In this document: piece by piece, positions 9,209-21,079 of the stretch
Position numbering within the stretch: the stretch's first letter is position 1
Layout: each line of letters begins with the position of its first letter
Assembly (NCBI GenBank): GCA_905147135.1
Contig: LR990068.1
Span: 206,001-270,000, forward strand
From: Blastobasis lacticolella
Taxonomy: Eukaryota; Arthropoda; Insecta; Lepidoptera; Blastobasidae
Length of the DNA: 64,000 nucleotides
Reading direction: 5' to 3'
Position numbers and translations under genes: made by a program
Notes under the pieces: generated by a model
Databases searched by the model: none
Told to the model about the DNA's origin: nothing
Seen by the model: the letters and a program-made list of their open reading frames with translations, nothing else

Positions 9209-9690
9209 TTTTACTTTGCCTTATGTAATACTTACGGTTATGAGGACTCCTGTTTAAACGTTGTTTTCAACACGTTTACACTTTTATTCTTAATTTTTCC
9301 ACCTTTATTAGTTTATTATGGGCATCTTTGGATCTGGCCCTTCAGGCTCTGATTGTCAATCATTATTTCCTGGAAAATATGTTAATTCTGTATTTGATGT
9401 AACTACGTTTTTACTAATGTGTTTAATTTAAATTGAATATAATAGAATATAGGGTTTTGCTTTGACTTGTGTTAGTACTTACGGTTATTAGGACTTTTAG
9501 ACATATTTTTGTGTAGCATGTTGATGCTTTTTATTTCCAATTTGTCATTTTTGTCACTTTTTATGGTTATCTTTGGATTTGGCCCTTTAGGCTCTGATTA
9601 TCCATAATTCCTCCCTGGAAAATTAAGTTTATTCTGTATATCAGACTATGTTGATTACTACGTTCTATTAATGTTTTGATTATAATAGAT
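9209..9690 (+). repeat. Diverged direct duplication, period about 246 bp
   Basis: Two head-to-tail copies start at about 9209 and 9455. Shared landmarks in the same order are ACTTACGGTTAT, an ATCTTTGGAT.TGGCCC stretch, GGCTCTGATT, CTGGAAAAT and AATAGA near the end. The copies are clearly diverged. Neither resembles a repeat family I know. Confidence 0.65.
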
Positions 9691-10906
9691 TTTGGGGAAT
9701 GTTCTTTTGATATATAGACACCCAAATGATAAAAGTAATGATGGTTTCCGAATGAAAAGCAGGGGGCAATGGCGTGTGTCTGGATTCTTACCTTCGTAAC
9801 TTCTTGTTTTTTAAATATTATGGATCCGGACGGGCCCCAATGCTTCGGAAGGTCGTTTATTTCGATAGGGTTTGATTTATATACAGTTTCCAATACGAAT
9901 TATACACATAAACCCGCATTTTTATTGGGAGCGGGGTCCTTTCTGTTATTTTACTCTTGTCAGGTCATTTGATGACAAGTGGGAAATTTTTAATAGTCAA
10001 AGGAGATTTTAATCTTTTTTGTGCCTCTCTTATTCTAGATAACTGCTGGATCCAATTCCACATCAGGTCGGCATGAATTATATTTTTGGCTGTCGAACAC
10101 CAGACCGTCCGAAAATTAATATGGACCATTTCGGGAACTGGCTAGTTGACTATGACTACTGGCCAACAAGATATTATCTTCCTTTGTGCCAAATGGTTCT
10201 AGAAGGTATTTAAACGAGGACCCGAGCCTTCAATAGAGGAAGCAGAGAGATTTAGTTTTGTTTTCCCAGACTTCGGCCTTGGAAGTGAATAGATTATAAC
10301 GTGATGTTACTTTGAGATAATAAATCGCCAAAAGTTATTATGTGTGCAGTATAAATCTAAAAAGTATATGCTATGAAGCATCAAATTCTATCTCCGAAGA
10401 CCCAGTTCTAAGAATATGCACCTAGTCGCATGAACCACCAACACCTATAAGAATCCCAAGCTGACGTAGTCGCTCAAACAGTTCGCAAACCGGTACTTTC
10501 GGTCTGCGTTGAAAAGTGAAATAAGTGATCCAGCCCGGACAGAAGGTTATGTGGACAAACTCTTTTTTATAACGTTTGTGCTTTTGTAGATTATTTTGAT
10601 AAATTCCTTGTTTTAGATAGATTACAGATGGACTGAATACAATACCCACTACCCTGATTCTTTTGTTTTCTTTGCTCAAGGGGTCGGCTACCGACCTCCA
10701 ATTAATCTCTCATAAAATAGCTTGCTACTGACCTCTAACAGAGCATTCCTTATTTTACAACTGAACCTGACCCACTGCTAGGCAGTTCGTTACGTTACAA
10801 CGGGGACGGGGGAGTAAGGCCGATTGCTGTAGACACTGCCATTTGAAGAATTGCCTCCAAAATTTGTTTTAAAAAATTGACTCCTAAATTAACGTCTAAC
10901 TTTTAT
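9691..10906. other. Unassigned AT-rich sequence
   Basis: About 1.2 kb without a recognisable gene or repeat. A stretch near 10000-10030 could be read as a degraded endonuclease GDFN motif but nothing around it supports that. The 85-codon minus-strand ORF at 10422-10679 has no recognised motif. Confidence 0.4.
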
Positions 10907-11790
10907 AATGAGCTACCAGGCTAAAGTCGTTCTGAAAGTAGACGTCAAAAATGCATTAAATTCGGTAAATAGAGACACCTTACTTATAAAAATTAAAACA
11001 TAATGTCCCAAACCACTTCCCTATTTTTGGGAGTGTTAAAATTCTCCTTCTAAATTGATGAATAAAAGCAATGTTTTGAACTCAGTAGTAGAGTGTCAAC
11101 AGGAAGACCCACTCGAACCAGCTATATTTACTTTGGCAATGCAATCTAATATTTTAAAACGGGACACTTGGAGATGGAGTTACAACAATTTTAGATGATC
11201 TACAACTGATATCCACCGGGTTTCAAAATATCGGCCTATCCTTAAAGTTTTCAAAATGCGATCTTTACTTGGACCCAAACTTGATCAAGAAACCTGAAAT
11301 TATAACAACATTTGACTCAAAGGTTCCAGGAATAAAACTTTTTAGTGAAAAATCTCTCAGCCTTCTAGGTGCCCCCACTTTGGACAAGTCTATCCCGCAT
11401 TTATACTTGAAAAACAATCAAAGTTCCAAATTTATTGTGAAGAACTACTTAATATAAAATCACACATGGCCCTATTTTGACTCCGTTTCTGCCTTTTCGT
11501 TCCGCAATTTACGTATCTTTAACGATGCAGTCCTATTTGGCAATTTGACAATTTAGATATACATTCGAATAATAATCTTTAAATAAATTTAGATCTTAGT
11601 TCAAGAGCTTTGCTACGTTCGTGTAGGCGGAATTGGAGTGCGCAAAATTTCAAGTGTTTCTGTCCCGGCTTTTATGTCATAGCACTCAATTTTTAGCAAA
11701 ATCCTAGGACCACACACAAGTTTTGTAGACAGTCCTTGCTGCACACATGTAAAAAAGCCTGGATGAGTATATGTCCAAATGAGTCTCTCC
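10907..11790 (+). pseudogene. Reverse transcriptase middle and C-terminal fragment, same type as 8792-9208
   Basis: Broken frames read in order as KVDVKNALNSVNRDTLL (RT motif with catalytic Asp), QQEDPLEPAIFTLAMQ (QQGDPLGP-type motif), a degraded LDDL region, FSKCDLYL, SLLGAPTLDKS, and a late segment resembling the conserved 'GG.G.R' region of the thumb near 11630-11720. Several stops and frameshifts separate them. The order matches the expected continuation of the fragment at 8792-9208, on the same strand. The element is long dead. Confidence 0.6.
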
Positions 11791-11931
11791 CAGAGATGGT
11801 ATTTTATTATTATTAAAACGTAATTTCTAACAAAGTAAAATAAAAATAAATTCTAACTAATTTTTTCCTAGCATTATTAGTTATACCAATATTTGGCTGA
11901 AAACATTTCCTTCGGTACCATTCACAACATT

Positions 11932-13178
11932 TCATTTGGTCTTTGGCCCATTTGAAGACTGGGAAAGCTATTGGCCATGTCGGAATACCCATAGAAACTT
12001 GGAAAATAATGGGGACCCGAGACGTACTCTTGCTCACTGAATTAATCAATAGGATCGTAGCCACGGGGCTTATACCTGACGCGTGGCGCGTAAATATTAT
12101 TACACCAATCTATAAAGGAAAGGGCAGTGTGCAGGAGTGCTATATAGGTATTAAACTCATGAGCCACACAATGAAGCTACTCGAACGTGTTATGGACAAG
12201 AGATTTCGCCAGAAATGTTCCTTGTCGGAATGCCAATACGGCTTCAGGCCGGGTTACAGCACCTTGAATCTAATCTTTGCCTTCAGAGTCCTCCAGGTGT
12301 CTTATTGCAGTAGGAATCAACCTATGCATTACGCATTTCTCGACATGCAGAAGGCTTTCGACAGTGGCCGACGGGAGATAATCTGGTAGGCTTTGAGATC
12401 AAAGTCTGTGTCCGAAGCGTACATTAGTATAATACAGAATATGTACGCCAATACTGGAGCCGTCGTCAAAACCATCGCACTTCATACTAATCCCTTTCCG
12501 ATTACTGTAGGTGTTCACCAGGGTTCCGTGCTTAGCCCTTACTTGTTTTCCATTGTTCTCGATGCACTCTCAGTGGAAATTCAGGACATGCCTCCTTGGC
12601 TTATGAAGTACGCTGACAACATTGTAGTGGTGAGCAAGCTTAGGCAGGATCATGAGACCAGAGTAAACACGTGGAAGGATGTGCTAGAAATAGGAGGTTT
12701 GAAGTTGAATGTCGCCAAAACGGAGTATATGGCCACCTGCAGAGTAGATCCCAAAATCATCCTTGTAGGTAACTAAGCTAAAGCAGATAAAACCAAATAC
12801 CTCGGATCCGTGATGCACGAGTCCGGCGATATCGGCCCCGACGTCAAGTCCCGAATCTCTCCATCTTGGAACAAATGGCGGGAACTAACAGCAGTCACCA
12901 GTGACCCTAAAATCCCTGTAAGACTGGTGATGCTCTATGGCTGCGAGGCTTGGCCAGCGCTGTAGAAAAACATTCGCGAACTCAACGCCAACGAAATGAA
13001 AATGCTGCGGTGGATGTGCGGATGTGCGACCAAAGCGATGGATTGACATCGCTGAGTCGAATGCGAGAGCCAACGGCTTATGACTAGAGGATGCCGAAGA
13101 CCTAGCAAAGTGAAGAAGATTGAGTAGGAAAGCGGACCCTGGCAAAGGCCGGGACAAGCGCTAGGACGACGATGTTGA
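11932..13178 (+). pseudogene. RTE-clade LINE, RT domain and C-terminus
   Basis: One frame is open from 11943 to 12776 apart from a TAG at 12387-12389. It reads KTGKAIG.VGIPIETWK, WR..IITPIYKGKGS, GIKLMSHTMKLLERVMD, QYGFRPGYST, the palm motif FLDMQKAFDS, VGVHQGSVLSP and KYADNIVVVS. Later frames carry KYLGSVMHESGDI, WNKWRELT, LYGCEAWP and MKMLRWMCGC, the typical RTE C-terminus. The catalytic YADD motif has become YADN, so the RT is dead even without the stops. A flanking repeat resembling ATTTCCTT.GGTACCATT occurs at about 11905 and 13178 and may be the target duplication. This RTE family differs from the one at 19.8 kb. Confidence 0.85.
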
Positions 13179-13355
13179 TTTCCTTTGGTACCATTAACAC
13201 AAATAAGTATTCACAGAATTCTTCAAAAACCTATTTTCAAGTTTTTTTGTAAACTATTAGTCTCACTTAGTACGTTTTATACTTCAATGAAAGCAAACTA
13301 TATGTACTACAACTTTTTTTAATTATTTTTATTATAGAACTAGCGATTTTATCAA
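13179..13355. other. Short AT-rich spacer
   Basis: A spacer of about 180 bp between the RTE remnant and the first array A unit. It begins with the possible target duplication of the LINE and otherwise shows nothing recognisable. Confidence 0.4.
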
Positions 13356-16300
13356 TAATTTGCTCCGGGCGGGAGCAAAACTTAAAATTGGAACATTGAT
13401 TTTTAGACCGAAAAGTAAAAAAAGACCCAAAATTTCACAGGTTTTTACGTATAACGCAGGAAGCACAATTTTTATTTGCTTGCAAAATGTAATTTCGCTC
13501 TTTCTTAAGGGGTCCAAATAACATACTAATACTAACTAACAAACCAAATAACATACTAAACATGCAGCATTACGTCGCGCTTTGTGTTTTAGGGCAATTA
13601 TTTAGTAACATTTGACTTTGACTGGCCTAATATGTCACTTTTGTTAAAAGAATTTGTTCTTATTTACAATAATAAAATATATTTTAAAAAGAATGTAAGT
13701 ATCTGTGATACCTTAAATACTTTAAGCGATATCTTAATAATTTATTTAGATAGGATTTAGAAGAAATTTTTCAGTGTGGTAGCGGCATAGTTGAATTTGT
13801 AGTGGAAAGGCGCGAGTAAAAACTAGCACAATAGACATTATATTATTCAATTTATTTTTAAATAAACTTTAGCAGTGTAACACATTCCATTGTGTGAAGC
13901 CTTGTAAAATAAATTTTCATACAGTCATCATCGTCATATCAGCCATAAGACGCCCACTGCTGGCCATAGGCCTCCCCCAGATATCTCCATAAACGTCCAC
14001 GTTGTGGGAGGTCTACCCCCACTGCTTCTGCCGATACATGATCGCCACTCCGAATATTACAGCTCATTCGGCTATAAGTTCTGCAAGTTATGTGCATAAA
14101 ATATTTGTTTTATGTACTACGGTAGACAAAACAGAAAACAAAATGTCGGCCACGTGATGGAAAATGGTCATCACCGACTATGGACATCAGCAACATCAGG
14201 AGCGCTCCTTAATGGCGTTGCCCGCCACTAAGGAGAGCTTTAATATACCTCTAGTATATTAATTTATTCATTTAATAAATACACTATGATACATTACAGA
14301 TAAAATCATGAATGAAAAAATTTTATAAGTAGCAAAGTAAAATAAAAAAACCAGACATGAAGTGTCAGTTCTCACACTTATATACATCAGTGAATGTTCT
14401 GTGCAAATGAGGTCGATAAATATTATAGAGATTCATATTGTCAGCTGGTGTACTTTTTTTTTATAATGTAGCAATAGAAAGCAAATCAATTTCAGAACCA
14501 TCGACAAATTAAATGTTCAATATGTAGATGAATACGCCTTTCTACCATCACTTACTAAGTTTTAAAGGACTCCTAATACTTTTAAGTGACAGATTTATAA
14601 TGATAATTGTTCACTTCACGTTCTATACTTAATTCGCTGGCTCTGTGACCCGAAGTGGATCTTGGCCTCCGACACAAGAATTAACCGTTGGTCCCTATCC
14701 TGCACATTTGTTCCCAGATCATTATCTGGTGTTCTTATGTCTTTCCGGACTTCGTCCATCCATCGGTACCTAGAATAATTTGCTCTGGACAGTAGCAAAT
14801 CTTAAAATTGTAAATTTTCGGGAGAAATGGACCATCTTTGAAGACTCATAACTAGGTCAGTCTAAATTTTATTAGCGTTTGGGCTTAAATTGTGAAAAAC
14901 ATAATGAACTTTTAAATCTATTGATTATTATTAGTCGAAAATTGCAAAGTTTTTTATTTTTAGACCAAAACGTGAAAAAATCCCTAAATTTCCCAGTTTT
15001 TACGTATTACGCAGGAAACACAATTTCATTTTGCTTGCAAAATCTAATTTCGCACTTCCTTAAGGAGTCCAAATAACATACCAAACATGCAGCATTACAT
15101 CGCGCTTTGTGTTTAAAGGCAATTTTTTTGTAAGATTTGACTGGCCTAATATGTCATTTCTTCAACAAAGTCGTTCTTATTTACAATAAAAATATATTTT
15201 AAAAGACTGTAAGTATCTTTGATACCTAAAATACTTTAAGCGCTATCCTACTAATTTCTTTAGATAGGATTTAGAAGCAATTTTTCAGTATTGTAGCTTA
15301 TATTCCAGAATAATAAATAAGCTACACATAGCGCGGCAATACGCCATAATTGAATTTTACGCGGACGAAGTCGCGTATAAAAGCTAATACAAAAGATATT
15401 ATTTTATTCAATTAATTCCTAAATACACTTTAGCAGTGTTTTCTATTTCATTGTGTTAAGCCTTGTAAAAAATATGTTCATATAGTTATAGTTTATAGAC
15501 ACCCACTGCTGGCCATAGGCCTCCCCCAGATATCTCCATTGCCGTCCATGTTTCGAGAGGTCTACCCCCACTACTTTTAGCGATACATGATCGCTACTTC
15601 GAATGTAACTGCTCAGTCGGCTATCTGTTCTACAAGTTATGCGCATAAAGTATTCGTTTTATGTACTACGTCAGACAAGACATAAAACAAAGTGCCAGCC
15701 ACGTGATGGAAAGTGGTCACCACCGCCTATGGACATAAGCAACATCAGGAGCGCTCCTTCATGGCGTTGCCCGCCACTAAGCAGAGGTTTAATATACCTT
15801 TAGTATATTAATTTATTCATTTAATATATACACTATGATACATTACAGATAAAATCATAATTGAAATAATTTTATAAGTAGCAAAGTAAAATGTAAAAAC
15901 CAGACATGAAGTGCCAGTTCTCACACTTATATACATCAGTGAATGTTCTGTGCAAACGAGATCGATAAATATTATAGAGGTTCGTATTATCAGCTAGTGC
16001 ACTTTTTTTATGATGTAGCAATAAAAAGCAAATCAATTTCAGAACCAGACGACAAATTAAATGTTAAATATGTAGATGAATGCGCCTTTCTACCATCACT
16101 TACGCAGTTTTAAAGGTCTCCTAATACTTTTAAGTGGCAGATTTATAATGATAATTGTTCACTTCACGTTCTATACTTAATTCGCTGGCTCTGTGACCCG
16201 AAGTGGATCTTGGCATCCGACACAAAAATTAACCATTGGTTCCTATACTGCATATTTGTTCACAGATCATTATCTGGTGTTTTTATGTCTTTCCGGACTG

Positions 16301-17640
16301 CGTTTATCCATCAGTACCTGGAATAATTTGCTCTGGACGGGAGTAAAACTTGAAATTGTGAATTTTTGGGAGAAATGGATTATCTTAGAAGAATCATAAC
16401 TTGGTAATTCTAAATTTGATAGAGCTGCGTTTGGGCTATAATTGTGAAAAATATAATAAACTTTAAATACTATAAAGCATTATTAGTCAAAAATTACATA
16501 ATTTTTAATTTTTAGACCAAATAGTGAAAAAGTCCATAAGTTTCACAGTTTTTTACGTATTACGCAGGAAGCATAATTTCATTTTGCTTGCAAAATGTAA
16601 TTTCGCACTTTCTTAAGGAGTCCAAATAACATACCAAACATGCAGCATTGCATCGCGCTTTGCGTTTTAGGGCAATTTTTTTGTAAGATTTGACTGGCCT
16701 AATATGTCATTTCTTCAACAAAGTCGTTCTAATTTACAATAAAAATATATTTTAAAAGACTGTAAGTATCTTTGATATCTAAAATACTTTAAGCGCTATC
16801 CTACTAATTTATTTAGATAGTATTTAGAAGAAATTTTTCAGTGTTGTAGCTTATATCCCAGAATAATAAATAGGCTACACATAGCGCGGCAATATGGCAT
16901 AATTGAATTTTACGCGGACGAAGTCGCGAGTAAAAGCTAATTTAATAGATATTATATTATTCAATTATTTCTTAAATAAACTTTAGCAGTGTCATTTATT
17001 TCATTGTTAACACAATGGCTCACACTTATTTACATCAGTGAATGTTCTGTGCAAATGAGGTCGATAAATATTATAGAGGTTCGTATTATCAGTTGGTGTA
17101 CTTTTTTATAATGTAACAATAGAAAGCAAATCAATTTCAGTACTAGACGACAAATTAAATGTTCAATATGTAGATGAATGCGCCTTTCTACCATCACTTA
17201 CTAAGTTTTAAAGGACTTCTTATACTTTTAAGTGACCGATTTTTAATGATAATTCTTCACTTCACGTTCTATGCTTACTTACTTCGCTGGCTCAGTGACC
17301 CGAAGTGGATCTTGGCCTCCGACACAAGAATTAACCATTGGTCCCTATCCTGCATATTTGTTCCCAGATCATTATCTGGTGTTCTTATGTCTTTCCGGAC
17401 TTCATCCATCCATCGGTACCTGGAATAGTTTGCTCTGGACGGGAGCAAAACTTAATATTGTGAATTTTTGGGAGAAATGGACCATCTTTGAAGACTCATA
17501 CCTTGGTCACTCTAAGTTTCATAGAGCTGCGTTTGAGCTTAAATTGTGGAAAATATAATACACTTTAAAATTTACCTAGCATAATTAGTTAATAATTGAA
17601 AAATTGGATTGGATTGGATTTTTAGACCAAAAAGTGAATA
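13356..17640 (+). repeat. Tandem array A, first block (period about 1.55 kb)
   Basis: Head-to-tail units recur with landmarks spaced about 1,553 bp apart: GCAGGAA..CACAATTT at 13456, 15011 and 16564, and the GCGGACGAAGTCGCG tail at about 13810 (degraded), 15361 and 16914. In order a unit holds the GCAGGAA segment, an AACATACCAAACATGCAGCATTAC box, the tail, the lepidopteran 'CACTGCTGGCCATAGGCCTCC' box (first unit near 13960), a palindrome TTAATATACCTCTAGTATATTAA (9-bp arms), and a CTGTGACCCGAAGTGGATCTTGG box (near 14650, 16190, 17300). The third unit lacks about 430 bp near 17010. No ORF is conserved across units. It looks like a composite of lepidopteran repeats amplified in tandem. Confidence 0.8.
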
Positions 17641-18060
17641 AGTCCCTAAATAGCATAGTACATTTCGGTCACCACCCACTTTCCGCCGTTTCGAAAAAAT
17701 ATTTTGCGGCCACTCACAAAACTTATGCGAATCTATAGGAAATTTAACTATCAATCTATCACTATGTTCGAAAATATCGAAAACCAATCTTGCCAGATAT
17801 CGCAGGTCAAAGATGTACATTTATTACCGGCAAATGCCGATCAAACACTCTCTACTAAGTCTACTCATAGTCAAATATCTTCTTAACTACTTAACCGATT
17901 TGGATTTATTAAACTAGGGGAATAATTTAAATTAAAAGAGCTATAAAATGAAAAAAAAAACTGAATTCAAATCGGTCCATCCGTTTGGGAGTCCACAAAT
18001 ATACACAAATCCATTCTAAGCCCAGATACACACGTCAACTTATAACACCCCTCTATTTCG
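17641..18060 (+). repeat. Dispersed lepidopteran repeat with 'TTATAACACCCCTC' tail
   Basis: Starting at TAGCATAGTACATTTCGGTCACC, this module runs through CCACTTTCCGCC and ATCGCAGGTCAAAGATGTACA and ends with a conserved tail (ACTGAATTCAAATCGGTCCATCCG, then ACTTATAACACCCCTC). A second copy lies at 25815-26130, joined there to the GCGGATGAAGTCGCG tail, and a third, inverted copy lies at about 22540-22945. Such tails are common at the 3' end of lepidopteran repeats. Its own class (LINE 3' end, SINE or Helitron-like) cannot be decided here. Confidence 0.7.
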
Positions 18061-18284
18061 TCGTCACCCCATTCTGGAATTCATTTATATTAAAATAGAC
18101 ATATATTATCACTCTGTGTTGAGATTTCGACACCATTATAATAATATGAATTAAATCACCTTTTATACACTAGTTCCACTGTATTCAACAATTTTATTAA
18201 ATTGCAACCGGTTTCGATTTATTCATCTTCAGGCAATATTTGTAGGATTATCACGTGATTAAATCAGAAAATAAACCGTATATC
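18061..18284. other. Unassigned, with insect-wide repeat box
   Basis: Contains a GCAACCGGTTTCGATTTATT...CATCTTCAGG box near 18207-18232 that I have seen in dispersed insect repeats. No ORF and no clear element boundaries. Confidence 0.4.
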
Positions 18285-18427
18285 TAGAATCGTTGACATA
18301 CGTTCTAGAGTCGCAAAACTGAAGTGGGAATAGACAAGCAACGTATCTCGCCGAAACGATGGGCGATGGGGCCGTAGATGGGGTGACCACGTAGTCCCAC
18401 GAGATCGTCGTAAAACTCAGAAAACAG
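18285..18427 (+). pseudogene. RTE LINE C-terminal fragment
   Basis: The translation follows the end of the RTE protein: RVAKLKWE, then a degraded 'ARRNDGRWG' stretch, 'WGDHVVPRDRRKT'. This C-terminal pattern (A.RTDGRWG..V..W.PR..RR) is typical of the lepidopteran RTE family also present at 19.8 kb. The fragment is cut at 18427 by the DNA transposon at 18434. Confidence 0.7.
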
Positions 18428-18433
18428 TATGTA

Positions 18434-19596
18434 GGGGAAGTCCGGGCAAAGTGGACACCTTAACATTCGATTGGCCATGGAAATAGAAATGATAGAGACA
18501 GAAATAAAGTAATGACTGAGTTTGAATCAACATATATTAAAGTTTTAAATATAATCAACAAAATTAACATCACATCAGTACTTTACTTAAAATTATTAAT
18601 AATATCGCAGTTGCTGCCGCTATCCGCTTTGCCCAACCCACCGGGTTAAGAGGATAGGGCCTTAGGGCAAAGTGAATACACTGTTAAATCGAGGAACAAT
18701 TACCGAAAAATGTAACTGAAAATGTAAAATAAAGAAAAATAATTATTAAATGACTTAATTAATCAATTATCATTGCAGTTGCCACACAGAAATATGCCTT
18801 TTCCTTCATAAGCCGTGCATTTTTCTTGACTCCATTGCTTGCAGGAATTGCATTGGATCCAATCATCAACTGGCTGCTCATTTATTTCAATATAGTCTTC
18901 TCCACAAAAATAGCACGTAAACTTTTCATCATTTTCTTTGTCCTTAGATTTATTTATTTTAGTGTTTTTGGGTGTTTTAACATTTTAGGCCGTTTTATTA
19001 GTTTTGGTTATGTTCGCATTTTTCTTCAGCGTAGTTTTTGTTTTTTTATCTAAATCTTTGTTAATGTTTTTCAATACTTTGGCATTTGTTTGAGTGAATA
19101 TAGCTTTCTGTTCTTCTTTTACTAGTAAGAACTTAAGACTTCTGGATTTTTCTCTTGCGAGTTCCCACAGGAACGTGAGGAGTTAGGAGCCAGGGATACC
19201 GTATCCACTTTGCCCATGTTCGCTTTGCCCAACAGGTACTTGTTGAATGAAAACTAACCTAGAATCAAATCTAGAAAGAGCATCTCAATAAAACTCACAG
19301 TATATATACACAAAATAATGCTCTTTGAGGACATAATTAATTCAAAACAGTATCATCATATGTACATGAATAATTATGGAATAACGTACCTTCAAATATC
19401 ATAACAAAAGTTTCCTTTTCTCTTTTTCTCACTTTTTTCGCAAATGACGCGTGACCGTCCACTTCCGCTGTTTGCATGCGACAGAGGGGAAGGGGAAGGG
19501 CCTCGTGGCACAAGGCACGCGTGTTCGGCCGCGCCATTTTGGAATTTTTGAGGGTATTCGCTTTACCTGGGCTGTTCGCTTTGCCCGGACTTCCCC
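18434..19596 (-). mobile_element. Degraded DNA transposon, GGGGAAGTCCGGGCAAAG inverted termini
   Basis: The left end GGGGAAGTCCGGGCAAAG is repeated exactly as the inverted right end. It is flanked by TATGTA on both sides (18428-18433 and 19597-19602), which contains the TA expected for Tc1/mariner-pogo elements; a true 6-bp duplication is also possible. The 1,163-bp element keeps only the C-terminal end of a transposase gene on the minus strand (18763-19160). The core motif CTTTGCCC recurs inside in both orientations (about 18630, 18660, 19207, 19222), as though terminal or subterminal binding sites had been multiplied. The pogo/Tigger assignment is inference from the zinc-finger C-terminus and TA. 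Confidence 0.75.
18763..19160 (-). pseudogene. Transposase C-terminal remnant with PHD-like zinc finger
   Basis: One minus-strand frame, with a single TAA, reads a Lys-rich linker (KNINKDLDKKTKTTLKK, later KINKSKDKENDEK) followed by a cysteine-rich domain: CYFC, then DDWIQCNSCKQWSQEKC, then LCGNC, and a stop two residues on. The spacing of Cys pairs and the W.QC..C..W core match the PHD-like finger found at the C-terminus of many insect pogo/Tigger-type (CENPB-DDE) transposases. The DDE catalytic domain is missing, so the element cannot be autonomous. An in-frame TAA upstream near 19180 shows decay. Confidence 0.7.
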
Positions 19597-19602
19597 TATG
19601 TA

Positions 19603-19790
19603 TGTAATCTCTTTATTGCATCAATTTATAATAATATTACAGGAAATAAAAATACAGTTTATAACGCAAAGGCGAGTTTATCCCACAACGGCACCTATCA
19701 TTGGTATATGGCCGGAGCGGGATTCGAACCCGGGACGTCTGGCTTACGAGTCGGATACTCTAACCGCTCGGCCACTGACGCTATCGTAAA
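19603..19790 (-). mobile_element. tRNA-derived SINE
   Basis: Read on the minus strand, the head (19790 to about 19705) has an A box TGGCCGAGCGGTTAG and a B box GGTTCGAATCC, the RNA polymerase III promoter of tRNA genes. The acceptor-stem ends do not pair, so it is not a functional tRNA. About 100 bp of unrelated body follow, ending in AATAAAGAGATTACATACATA beside the DNA transposon. The head is closely related to the heads of the SINEs at 39901 and 51143, but the body differs. Confidence 0.75.
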
Positions 19791-19895
19791 TAAGTAAAAA
19801 GGGCGATGTGTGGTGTGTGGTGCCGCCACCAAAAGAATAGTGCCACCTCATCTCTTCCCGTGGGTGTCCTAAGAGGCGACTGAGGGAGTAACCCG

Positions 19896-20760
19896 ATGGA
19901 TGGGCAGCAGCATCTTTCTGGGTTCATTTACATATACTGCACTGCGATCGCCAACTCGCCTGCCAAGCATAGCGATTATGGCCCCGGCCCCGCTATTCCG
20001 GACTATGGTAGCGGTCACGGTAACAGCGGGGTCAGGGCTGCGAAGAATCACCGGATGCGACTAGGCTACCACAAAGCACGACCACTGGCCCTGGCCTCTT
20101 ACAATGTCCAGACACTGCGGACCGACGAAAAGCTCGTGGAGCTGGAGGAAGTGGTGAGTAGATTACATTGGGACATTATAGGGTTATCTGAACTCCGAAG
20201 AAAGGGGGAGTACTCGATAATCCTAAAGTCCGGAAATCTGTTTTACTTCCGGGAGGGCGACCAACTGTCCCTAGATAGTGTCGGGTTCCTCGTCCACAAG
20301 TCCCTCGTGAACAAAATCGTCAAGATCGAGAGTGTGTCGTCTATGGTAGCGTACCTTATACTCAGAATTACCAAGCGGTATTCGTTGAAGGTCATACAGG
20401 TCTACGCACCGACTTCGACTCACTTCGACGATGAAGTGGAGGCTATGTATTAGGATATATTTCTATAGCCATACATACCTCCAAGATACATTAGTTGTCA
20501 TGGGGGATTTCAACGCGAAACTGGGTAAACGAGGCGGAGACGAGTGGAGACTGGGGCAATTTGAAGTTGGAAGTCGGAACGCCCATGGCCAGATGCTGGC
20601 CGGCTTCATGGAGAAGGAGGGACTCTTTATGATGAACTAATTTTTAGGAAGCCGGATCATCGCAGATGGACGTGGGTTAGTCCCGATGGTGTCACAAAAA
20701 ATGAGATTGACTTCATCCTATCTAAGAAACGGCATATATTTAATGATGTCTTGGTGATCA
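19896..20760 (+). pseudogene. RTE endonuclease (APE-like), frameshifted
   Basis: The first frame (19896-20453) reads PLALASYNVQTLRTDEKL, WDIIGLSELRRKG, VGFLVHKSLVN and VIQVYAPTSTH. The second (to 20640) carries the catalytic GDFNAKLG motif. A third frame continues with RRWTWVSPDGVTKNEIDFIL, the end of the APE fold. These are the nick-making residues of a target-primed retrotransposon. Two frameshifts (about 20455 and 20640) and stops inactivate it. Confidence 0.85.
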
Positions 20761-21079
20761 ATAACGTAAAATTGGCCGTGATCACTGCTTGGTAAGAGGC
20801 ACATTGAATATTAATCCCCAGCTGGAAAGATCGAGATTAATGAGGTCCACGCTCCGGCCTATACCCATCCAAATCTAAAACCCCGAGAGCTTTCAACTCG
20901 AATTACAAAATCGCTTCGAGTGCCTAAGAGACGACTACTCATAGTATGTAATGTGTTTTTATAAGCTGTTGGTACTCCAATAAATAAATAAATACAAACA
21001 GAATAATCAAAATCTCTGATGATACCCTCAAACTCATCGAAGAAAGACGCGGAATGACTGCAATCCCTTGATGATGTCA

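Noticed and set aside
10000..10160. Possible LINE endonuclease fragment (GDFN-like reading)
   Set aside because: Only one short motif resembles the family and the surrounding translation gives no support.
17174..17558. Overlapping ORFs of 84-95 codons in array A (also 25368-25650)
   Set aside because: They recur because the unit is repeated, lie in two frames of the same sequence, and are broken in other units; no protein-family motif.
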